From assembly GCF_905475395.1 (NCBI RefSeq), contig NC_058338.1, positions 68,273,435 through 68,337,434 on the forward strand: a DNA stretch of 64,000 nucleotides, given 5' to 3'. This DNA is from Chrysoperla carnea (Eukaryota; Arthropoda; Insecta; Neuroptera; Chrysopidae). Numbering within the stretch: position 1 is the stretch's first letter; every line of letters starts with the position of its first letter. The notes under the pieces were generated by a model. That model was not told the origin of the DNA. It was given only the letters and a program-made list of their open reading frames with translations, and did no database searches. Below, piece after piece: positions 12,298-20,723 of this stretch. A program made the position numbers and the translations under genes.

Positions 12298-13438
12298 GGG
12301 TGCGATTTCATGGAACGTATGGCGCAGCTTCTTGCGTCTTTGATAATAATCAGTGGCGGATTTAGAGATTTGCCGCCCGTAGGCTATTCAATTTTTGCCG
12401 CCTCTAAATTTTGATATCTTAGTTCACAATCATATCAATTATCTATCAATAAAATTGCAACTTTATGATTTTTAAAAATTAGTCAATATTTTTTACGCAT
12501 AAAGAAATAACTTTCTGGAATAGAATTTGACAATTTGCAAACTTGCTGCAGCAATCATGATTAGACCATCGATATTGTATCAAGATTGAATTGTGTAAGG
12601 AGATCTCATAATTATTAGGTACACGGAGAAAAAATTATAGTAATTATCAGTGAAGAAAATATGTAAAAATAACTAAATTTCGACTATAATATGGAATCGC
12701 TATTGCGATATTCTAAAAATTCATGATCATTACATTATAATCAAAAGCGTTTAGCAATTGTTTATGCAGAGATTTTGAGATATTTATTATTTAGCACTGT
12801 ATATAGGACTATATTTCGGTTTTTGTTGAATATTTTAATTCCTCTATAATTTTTGAAATTCGTATTTTGTGTGTGTATTATAATTTTTTCTAAATTTTGT
12901 CAATCGAAATAAAAAATTTATGAACTAAATTTGCCGCCCCTTAAAATTTGCCGCCCTAGGCTCCAGCCTACTCAGCCTGCTGGTAAATCCGCCACTGATA
13001 ATAATATCATCAGAATACCATCTAGATAAAAAGCAGCGATAAAGATGAAAATATTTGAGCTTTAATTAACGCTGGCTGGTATCGTTTAATTGACGCTAAA
13101 AATGATATCGACCTGAATTACAATCAATATTTTGAAGCATTTTTAAAATACTTTATACAGGCAGTTGCGCTTGTTAGATTATTTAATAATTATTTATAAA
13201 ACATTGCAATACAAAAGATATTATGTTAATATCTTTATGTTTATATATATATATATGTGTCGTTTTTTTGTTGATCCAAATAGGATAAGGAATAACATAG
13301 ATCGATAAGTTATTTGACGCTTGACGTTCGATTTTGACGTTGCTTTTTATCTAGATAGCACTCTGATCAAAATGATACCATGTGATCAAATTTGAACCTT
13401 AAAGCTATAGCGTCAAGCGTTACCATGAAATAGCACCT
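12298..13438. mobile_element. Harbinger-like inverted-repeat element, interrupted by a hAT-type element
   Basis: Ends GGGTGCGATTTCATGG (left) and CCATGAAATAGCACCT (right) are imperfect inverted repeats. TTA lies on both sides, the 3-bp duplication expected for PIF/Harbinger elements. Further inside, TCTAGATAAAAAGCARCG is also inverted between the two halves (near 13020 and 13360). No transposase frame is visible, so this is a non-autonomous copy. The unit at 12351-12997 is inserted near its left end, which makes this the older element. Confidence 0.6.
12351..12997. mobile_element. Non-autonomous hAT element nested in the Harbinger-like element
   Basis: A 647-base element begins CAGTGGCGGATTTA and ends TAAATCCGCCACTG, a perfect 14-bp terminal inverted repeat. 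It is flanked by the identical 8-mer ATAATAAT on each side. CAGTGGCGGA ends with an 8-bp duplication are characteristic of hAT transposons. The interior is AT-rich with no transposase frame. Confidence 0.85.
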
Positions 13439-13516
13439 TTATATCCTAGAATATAAAAAACAAAATCACAAATTATACATAGTATTGTCTATTTGACATT
13501 ATAATAAATTATGGAT

Positions 13517-13850
13517 GAGTTCCGTAATATTCTCCAGTATACTGGCCAGTGCTGATGACGCCATAAACCGAAGCCATACTGGTGAATCGTTCCGAAATGT
13601 ACTGATCAGTGTGTGTTTATATATTCTTATTGTATTCGTCAATTACGAGTAAGTCTTTTTTAGATGCCATTATTCCTTCTTAATGAACAATAAATAAATA
13701 AATTTCTTGCACAAACACTCGATGAACACATGTACACTATCATGCCCGTTTTACCAGTACAATATGGTGTAGTATACCAGTGCAATATGGCATCGATTTC
13801 AGATGTCATGGCACTGGTCAGTATACTGGTGAATATTACGGAACACACTC
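13517..13850. mobile_element. 334-bp inverted-repeat element
   Basis: Ends of about 35-40 bp are inverted copies. The left reads GAGTTCCGTAATATTC and CCAGTATACTGGCCAGTGC; the right carries the complement, ending ATTACGGAACACACTC. The motif ACTGRYCAGTG recurs internally. No coding frame. I did not find a convincing target duplication, so the superfamily stays open. Confidence 0.65.
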
Positions 13851-14015
13851 TGGGGCTGTTGCTCTCCCTGGAAGTTTGAACGTGCTATAGATTTTTGTTT
13901 GCTAAGTATGTGCTCATGCCATTATACCGTTAATTATTTTTGCCCCCCTCTACATCAAAAATTCCTGTTTTACTCCCCCCTCCCTTGGACCTAACGCTGG
14001 ATAGCCCATGATACC

Positions 14016-14171
14016 AATAGACCTTTTCATTTCAATAACGATACATTATTCTTCGTACAGACAGTAATAAGTTGGACAAAGATTCAAGATATTTGTTATT
14101 CATTTTATCACATTAGTTTTTTAACAAATTGTTCGAAAAAAAGGTAATCACTTTTTCAAATGAAAAGGTCT
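14016..14171. mobile_element. Second copy of the AATAGACCTTTTCATTT inverted-repeat element
   Basis: Begins AATAGACCTTTTCATTTC and ends with the near-complement AAATGAAAAGGTCT. Its interior shares the GTCCAACTTATTACTGTC and TAATGTGATAA blocks with the copy at 4865-4990, here in complementary form. Non-coding, MITE-like. Confidence 0.6.
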
Positions 14172-14605
14172 GTCGGCGTAAGATTGTATAATCGGATACA
14201 AAAAGGCTGCCAGATTGCCTTGTATAATTGGATACAAAAATAAAAATTCGAACGTGAAGTAAATTTTGTGAGAGTTAAAATACCGATTATTTGAGAAAAC
14301 GAGAGATCTAACATTTCTTAATCGTAGATGGCGTGATGCGCTTGTCGCTCTTTCGAAAATTATTCTAATCGAAATTGGCGCTCTCTGAGTAATATTCGTT
14401 AGCATTACAAGTAAACGTAAAAGGGACTTTTTAACCCAGCGCCACTTGCTACTAGACTTGCTACAGCACCACTTACAGGCTATTTTTTAACAATTTTGTC
14501 GCTCTGTATAATGAGATTTGATTCTGTATAATTTCAGTGACCGAGCGGTATAAAATAAGTTGGCTCTACTGGTAGCCCTGTTGCTAAAGCCATTAAGCGG
14601 TTAGC

Positions 14606-14939
14606 CCATGAAGGTTATAAGAAGGAGAACGATCGCTATAGAAAATATTGTCCCCGAAATATGGATAAAATAAGTGAGGCGCTGCGACCGCTAAGTAGTA
14701 TCAATAAAATCGGGCTGTTGTGCGCTAATTTGAAATGATATATCAATTTGTACATTATGCAACTAACTTCATCTACTTGTACTCATAAACAGCTAACTTC
14801 GCAGATACTACTTCTTGATGACAGCGCGGCTGGTGGCTGAAAAATGAACTATAAATTCTACAAATTTTCAGGGACAGACCCGCTAAACGCTAATGCTTTA
14901 ACACGTAGCGATCGTTCTCCTTCTTTATAACCTTCATGG
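14606..14939. mobile_element. MITE with 6-bp target duplication (family copy 1)
   Basis: A 334-base element whose ends are CCATGAAGGTTATAA and, about 14 bases in, GGAGAACGATCGCTA, with the complement at the right end. It is flanked by GTTAGC at 14600-14605 and 14940-14945. A second copy at 29234-29486 has the same ends and a different 6-bp flank duplication (TGGGAG). The interior shares GAGGCGCTG and GACAGCGCG blocks between the copies. Most DNA transposon superfamilies do not make 6-bp duplications. It sits immediately upstream of the short zinc-finger gene. Confidence 0.8.
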
Positions 14940-14988
14940 GTTAGCCATAGAATAATATAGTTGAAGTTTAAAAAACAATACCATAAAA

Positions 14989-15786
14989 ATGTCTAATTAT
15001 TTATTTATTGATATGAATAATCATAAAAATGTTAAAATTGAACAACAAAATATTAAAAGAGAGTTGATAATTAACGATAATATTGATGATAATCAACAAT
15101 CAATTTACGGCGAATCTTCTAAATTAAGTACAGAATTGATAATTAAAGCTGAAATTGATGATAATCAACAATTAATCAAACATCAAAACATACAATTGGA
15201 ACAATTAAAATCAGAATTGATTATTAAAAATGAAGAAATCGAATACAGTTCACAATCACTTGATGCAGAATCCATCGATTATTTGAGTATAGAATTGGTG
15301 TATAAGAATGATAATGTTGATGAGAATGTCAAAAATGAAAATCAACTGCCTACGGAACTAATAATAAAGGATAAAATATTAGAAGAACGTGAAAATGGTT
15401 TAGCAGAACATACTATAAAACCGTATTCATGTAATATTTGTAATAAAAAATTTTCACAATTTCAAAAATACACTTTTCTTGAGCATAAACGTTCTCATAA
15501 GAAGGAAGAACAAATAGAACAACATTATTCATGTAATATTTGCGAAAGAAAATTTTCCGATCCAAAAAATTTGATTGAACATAAACGATTTCGTCACGCG
15601 ATAGAAACAAATCCAGAAAAACCATATTCATGTGATGAATGTAATAAAAAATTTTTTCAAAAATATGGTTTACTCGAGCATAAACGAATTCATCAGAAAG
15701 AATTATATTCTTGTAATGTTTGTAATAAAGTATTTTCACAGAAATACGGTTTAATTCAACATAAGCGAACCCATAAAAATTATTAG
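14989..15786 (+). CDS. Short C2H2 zinc-finger protein with repeated SUMO-consensus motifs
   Basis: Single-exon frame of 265 residues. Residues about 1-145 are acidic and hydrophilic with repeated ELIIK-type phrases. VKIE, IKRE, IKAE, IKNE and VKNE fit the SUMO acceptor consensus (hydrophobic-Lys-x-Glu). Residues about 147-262 hold four C2H2 fingers. The first is unusual, with 14 instead of 12 residues between the second Cys and first His. Linkers are not the standard TGEKP form except for an EKPYSCDEC before the third. It is probably a nuclear DNA-binding regulator; target unknown. The start MSNYLF resembles the MSNNLF start of the 13-finger gene at 20067, suggesting inverted paralogues. The stop is a TAG lying just before a fifth finger that continues in frame. 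The ATG follows a MITE by about 50 bases, so the promoter may be disturbed. Confidence 0.75.
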   Translation: MSNYLFIDMNNHKNVKIEQQNIKRELIINDNIDDNQQSIYGESSKLSTELIIKAEIDDNQQLIKHQNIQLEQLKSELIIKNEEIEYSSQSLDAESIDYLSIELVYKNDNVDENVKNENQLPTELIIKDKILEERENGLAEHTIKPYSCNICNKKFSQFQKYTFLEHKRSHKKEEQIEQHYSCNICERKFSDPKNLIEHKRFRHAIETNPEKPYSCDECNKKFFQKYGLLEHKRIHQKELYSCNVCNKVFSQKYGLIQHKRTHKNY

Positions 15787-16050
15787 GATGTTTATAAATG
15801 TCATGTTTGTGCAAAAACATTTTCTCAAAAATATGCTTTAATTGACCATCAGTCAATTGAACATTCGATGTATATAGGTAGAAAAATGTAAAATTTTACA
15901 TGACATGTTTGTGCTAAAACATTTTCTTAAAAATATGTTTTAATTGAACATCAGTCAATTGAACATTTAATTTATAAAGGTAGCAAAAAGAATATTTATG
16001 ATAAAAAATTATCGCAGAAAATGGTTCAGTTAAATATAAACGAAATCATA
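15787..16050 (+). pseudogene. Extra zinc-finger units downstream of the stop
   Basis: Directly after the TAG at 15784-15786 the same frame reads DVYKCHVCAKTFSQKYALI and DHQSIEH, an intact C2H2 finger with spacing C-x2-C-x12-H-x4-H, then stops after about 33 codons. From about 15890 a second copy of this unit follows with several breaks (shared block TTGAACATCAGTCAATTGAA), and a third trace (KKLSQK) lies near 16000. This looks like a former longer finger array that lost its 3' part. Stop-codon read-through adding one finger cannot be excluded from sequence alone. Confidence 0.65.
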
Positions 16051-16364
16051 TGGAAGAAAAATCTCTGCTACAATTCACAAACATTATCGTATGTTCTTTT
16101 TGTACGCTTACCCTAGCGAGTGTGAGTAAAAGAGCACAGACATGGTAGCTATCAATTTGATGTACATTCTGCAAATACTTATAATTTAAGAATTTAATAG
16201 TAGAATTAAAGTAAATTTTTTAATTCAGTAAAATTTTTGTATTTTTAATTTCTTATTCAAAGTTAAACCCGCTACTTACGCCTTTCCCCCTGCCAAAGCT
16301 GCATTCATTTTTAGACATCTTTTAAAATATATGGAAAAACAAGCGAAAACAAACAATTTAGAGT

Positions 16365-17246
16365 AAGAGCCAGCGCCTGCCAGACACACATTAAAGTATA
16401 AAAGCTGAAATTTTTTTTGCGTATTCTCACTGGTGTAGGGACCAATCTTTGGGGGCTACAAACCTTGACTAACGGTTCCTTCGGTAGGTAGTAGGTAATC
16501 AGGGGCGCAGTACCCGAGCTCGCTCACGTTAAAGTATAAAAGCTGAAATTCACACAGAGTGTTCAAATGACCATTTTAAGTCAATATTGAAAAAGACATA
16601 TCAATCCATCCAACTAACATTAGAAGACATATCGGTCAAATATTCAATAAGTAAATCGTCATAGTTGTATAAGCCATAAACGGTTAGTGATACAAAAAAA
16701 ATTAGTTTACAAAAAAGTAGGTAATTTAATTATCTACAATAAAAGTTATTACCATTTTTGGTCTAAAGCGCACGGTTATGGAGATATAGCCTAAAACGGT
16801 TTTCCTTAAAATGGAGGCACTTCCCCCGCTTATTTTTGTAAGGATTTTGTGCTTATACATTCAGTACGTGATACTGAACATATTTAAATAATAAAATAAC
16901 TCTTGCAGTGAAATAAGTTCATAATCATGGAAGAAAATGTAGATAATTGTGTATTTTTGCATTTGACCTTCTACTACGTCTGGGGGAGTGTTAACCCCTT
17001 CGGATTGATCTGTCTTTTTCAATATTGACTTAAAATGGTCATTTGAACACTCTGTGTGAATTTCAGCTTTTATACTTTAACGTGAGAGAGCTCGGGTACT
17101 GCGCCCCTGATTACCTGCTACCTACCGAAGGAACCGTTAGTCAAGGTTTGTAGCCCCCAAAGATTGGTCCCTACACCAGTGAGAATACGCAAAAAAAAAA
17201 TTCAGCTTTTATACTTTAATGTGTGTCTGGCAGGCGCTGGCTCTTA
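16365..17246. mobile_element. 880-bp DNA element with about 240-bp inverted ends
   Basis: Begins AGAGCCAGCGCCTGCCAGAC after TA and ends with its complement before TA, compatible with a TA target duplication. The arms match over about 240 bases. Each arm includes two direct copies of TTAAAGTATAAAAGCTGAAA about 137 bases apart, separated by a GC-richer block (CCGAGCTCGC). The middle is AT-rich and non-coding. Probably a non-autonomous Tc1/mariner-like or other TIR element. Confidence 0.75.
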
Positions 17247-17261
17247 GTCCAATTGGCTGAA

Positions 17262-17745
17262 TTAATTGTTTGAAATGCCCTGTATAGTAAGAGTTGAATG
17301 TTAATGCTTGCATTATTTTTAATAAATTAGCCATTTATTTGGTTTTCACAGTGTACACAGTGATGTTTACAAAAAAATGTTTCAAACAAAAATTGTTAAT
17401 TTTTTTAAAAGAAACATTTTTTGAATTTAAACTTTTGTTTTATCTATAACGGTTTGCAAGATAAGTCCTACCGAGCCAGGACGCAATTGACGTATGTTGC
17501 TCATTTACGAACTCAAACTCATTTTTTACCTTCTAAGCACACTATAAAATTTTAGCTTCCTATCTCTTTTCGTTTTTAATTTATCGGTTTGAGACAGACA
17601 GACGGAAATGGACTAATTAGGTGATTCTATGAATACCTATAGCTAAATTTTATTCGTATTATCAATATTGTTAAGCGTTACAAAAATACAAACTTGGGAC
17701 TAAAATTATTATATTTTAATACATATTTCATATATTGTTGTGTAC
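17262..17745 (+). repeat. Dispersed repeat family R, copy 1
   Basis: A roughly 480-560 bp repeat recognised by its shared order of blocks: TTAATTGTTGAAATRCC at the start, CAGTGATGTTTAC, AACTTTTGTT, a GACAGACAGACGG tract, GGACTAATTAGGTGATT, and GCGTTACAAA then CTTGGGACTAAA near the end. Better-preserved copies lie at 49935-50497 and 51740-52248. It has no open frame. Its class is not clear: the ends show ATACCATGCATA and TATGCATGGTAT as subterminal inverted motifs. Confidence 0.7.
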
Positions 17746-18657
17746 CAAAAGGTCTTAGGCTGCCAACACAAGTCTTAATATTTGAAAAGGAAAGACTTTG
17801 AGAATCCTTGGGGATGAAAATGACGTCTTACAAAATAAACACTGATATACTGATATTTCGTATATTTATTTTATTCGGAGACTTTAAAATATGTTATATT
17901 AAATTAATCACTTGTGTTTTTTATTACAAATTTAGTTGCACTTGAAGTTCTTTAAGTTGTAATAATTACTGTATGATTCTAATCAATTTCCAATGTCTTT
18001 AAATACAAAATTTTTATATCAAAATATTAAATATTGTGACGTAAAAATTAAAATATTAAATATTAATTTTGCTCCCAAGTAAATATAATCAGAACCATGC
18101 CGTTAGATCACAAATTAGACCTCAATTCAATTATTATGATTGTTAACATAAGTAACTTAATAATAATAATAACCAATATAAATTAGCTGACTAGATTAAT
18201 GAATTAATATTTCAAATTAGGTTATTTAAAATATTATTACTTAATAATAATATGAATGATTTAGTGTGTTAGAACCACGTTTTTAAGGATAACGCCGTCC
18301 GGGGCCTAGCAATATACAGGGTATAAAAACCGGGAAACGTTGATCAAAGGATGTAGGATCTAGTATGATATGAATTTGTACATTATTGAATGATCATCTT
18401 TGTTATAAAGGAAATGAGGAAAAAAATAGAACAATATTTGTTAATTCACAACGTTTCGATACCTTTAATAAATCTTCATAAAGCAAATAAACAAGTTGGA
18501 CAAAAAAAAAATTATTTTTTCAGCAGTTATATCTAACTTACTAAGTCCGCAAGGGAATTGAAGTAGCCAGTCATCAGTCACTCCTCGTTAAAAACTTATG
18601 AAGAGCGTTTATCATTTAATGTGTTTAATCAGGCTAAAACACTCATTAACTTTTATA
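17746..18657. other. Spacer downstream of the 13-finger gene
   Basis: AT-rich, no coding frame recognised. The portion nearest 18657 should hold the finger gene's 3' UTR. Confidence 0.4.
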
Positions 18658-20067
18658 TCAACTTTTGTTCTCACTATGCATTTTTTTATGCAGAACTAGT
18701 TGCTGATTAACAGTAAATGTTTTATCACAATCATCGCATGAATATGGTTTCTCTCCGGTATGAACTCGTAAATGCACCGTTAAATTATTTCGACAGGTAA
18801 ATGCTTTTTTACAAATATCACATGAAAATGGTTTTTCTCCCGTATGTGTTCGTTTGTGTTTAACTAAATAGTCGCCGCAGGCAAATTTCTTATTACAAAC
18901 ATCGCATGAATACGGTTTCTCTCCGGTATGAATTCGATAATGTGCAATTAAATTAGTTTTGCGGGGAAATGCTTTTTTACAAATATCACATGAAAAAGGT
19001 TTTTCTCCCGTATGAATTTGTCTATGTTTATTTAACAAATTTTGACATGTAAAAGTTTTATCACAATCATCACATGAAAATGGTTTTTCCCCGGTGTGAT
19101 TTCGTTTATGCACAATTAAATTGGTTTTGCAAGAATATACTTTATTACAAACATCACATGTAAAACGTTCTCCTGTATGACTTTGATAATGATAAGTTAA
19201 ATTACTTTTATTGATAAATTTTTTATTACAAATATCACATGAAAAACGCTTTTTGCCCGTATGATACTCTTTGTGTACAATTAAATGATGATTTGAAGAA
19301 AAATTTTTATTACAAACATCACATGAAAACGGTTTTTCCCCGGTATGAATTCGTTTATGTACATTTAAATTATTTTTACAACTAAAAGATTTCTCACAAA
19401 CATCACATGAAAATGGTTTTTCTCCGCTATGACTCCGTTCATGTATTTTTAAATGATCTCGACATGAAAATTTTTTATCACATTGTTTGCATGAATGTGG
19501 TTTTTCTCCAGCATGAAGTCGGTTATGTTTATTTAAACTGGACTTACAAGTAAAGGTTTTGTTACAAATTTCACATGAAAAAGGTTTTTCTCCCGTATGA
19601 ACTCGTTTATGTAGAACTAAATGATGTTTTAAGGCAAATTTTTTGTTGCAAACATCACATGAAAAGGGTTTTCCTCCCGTGTGAAGTTGTTTATGTTGAT
19701 CTAAATATTTTTTTAAAGAAAATCGTTTACTACAAATATCACATGAAAACGGTTTATTATCTTCACTTTGATGAGAAAATGTTTTTTCTGAATCTTCATT
19801 TGGAAAAGTGTTGTTTTCAGTGTGTGCTGAGGTTGGTTCAATTAAAAGACCTTCTTCGAATGGTTCACCATAGAAAAATTGTGGTTCACCTTTAATTATT
19901 ATAAATTGCTTATTTAACTGTTCTTGTAGTTTCGTATCTCCATTTTGAATTCTTAATTGTTGTTCTTCCTCTAACATTTCTTCTTTAATTATTATTTCTG
20001 TATTCAAATTTTCAGTTTTAATATCCTTGCCTTCAATTAATACGTTATGAAATAAATTATTTGACAT
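18658..20067 (-). CDS. 13-finger C2H2 zinc-finger protein
   Basis: Single-exon frame of 469 residues starting MSNNLFHNVL. Residues 1-105 are acidic and contain IKTE, IKEE and IKGE, all fitting the SUMO acceptor consensus. Residues about 107-462 form thirteen consecutive C2H2 fingers of the FSCDVCNKKF...LxxHKRxH type, mostly joined by TGEKP linkers. The linker between fingers 7 and 8 (HTGERFTC) is one residue short, which could break the regular DNA register. Fingers 9 and 13 share SCDDCDKTFT and fingers 10 and 12 share FSCDICKKAF, indicating internal duplication. Expected to be a nuclear sequence-specific DNA-binding protein; no KRAB, BTB or ZAD domain is seen. The target is unknown. Confidence 0.9.
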   Translation of the reverse strand: MSNNLFHNVLIEGKDIKTENLNTEIIIKEEMLEEEQQLRIQNGDTKLQEQLNKQFIIIKGEPQFFYGEPFEEGLLIEPTSAHTENNTFPNEDSEKTFSHQSEDNKPFSCDICSKRFSLKKYLDQHKQLHTGGKPFSCDVCNKKFALKHHLVLHKRVHTGEKPFSCEICNKTFTCKSSLNKHNRLHAGEKPHSCKQCDKKFSCRDHLKIHERSHSGEKPFSCDVCEKSFSCKNNLNVHKRIHTGEKPFSCDVCNKNFSSNHHLIVHKEYHTGKKRFSCDICNKKFINKSNLTYHYQSHTGERFTCDVCNKVYSCKTNLIVHKRNHTGEKPFSCDDCDKTFTCQNLLNKHRQIHTGEKPFSCDICKKAFPRKTNLIAHYRIHTGEKPYSCDVCNKKFACGDYLVKHKRTHTGEKPFSCDICKKAFTCRNNLTVHLRVHTGEKPYSCDDCDKTFTVNQQLVLHKKMHSENKS

Positions 20068-20219
20068 TTTTCATTTATTTGTTCAAATTTTAGTGGCAGA
20101 AACTTCTTTTTGGTTTGAAAGTCACTTGACAGTAAAATAAAAACTAAAATAAGGCAGCATCATAGACTTATAAAATATAGATCGGGTCGAAAATACGAGG
20201 AACTCTTAATTAATTTATA

Positions 20220-20345
20220 AAACAAGTTAATTGTTGAAATACCATGGATAGATAAGGTTGATTACGCAACCATTTGTTTTTTACGTCGTGTAAGTAAAAA
20301 AAGATAGCCACTCTTACACACAAAGTAATAAAGAGTATCTTTCTT
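20220..20345 (+). repeat. Dispersed repeat family R, 5' fragment
   Basis: AAGTTAATTGTTGAAATACC followed by a GTTGAT and GCAACC block and an ACGTC and AAGTAAA block matches the start of the copy at 49935. It ends after about 125 bases and lacks the rest of the family sequence. Confidence 0.55.
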
Positions 20346-20723
20346 CCCACATCCTCAGTAGTATTATGCTAGAAACAAACAAACACATACTTCCAGTAAA
20401 TTTTGTGATAAAATTTTTTACTGAATTTTTCAAATATTCTTAAAGGATAATCAGAGAGCAAATTCAATCCTAGAGATTATTAAACGTAATTTTTACGCTA
20501 AGGAAGTTTTCAAAGGTAAAATATTCATAGACTTCAATAATAAAATAAACCTAATACAGTCAACAGGGATTAAAATAAAGATGTAAGAACAATAATAGTA
20601 ATTAGTTTTATCGAAAATTTTATTATAATTATTTTATACATGAATTATTTTCTTCATTCACTAATTTACATAAAATTATTTAAAAATATAATATATTATA
20701 TCACAATATAAAAATGCATAACA

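Noticed and set aside
15413-15856. 147-codon minus-strand frame over the short zinc-finger gene
   Set aside because: Mirror frame of the repeated finger codons; the plus-strand protein explains the openness.
19575-19895. 106-codon plus-strand frame over the 13-finger gene
   Set aside because: Shadow of the repeated finger sequence on the other strand.
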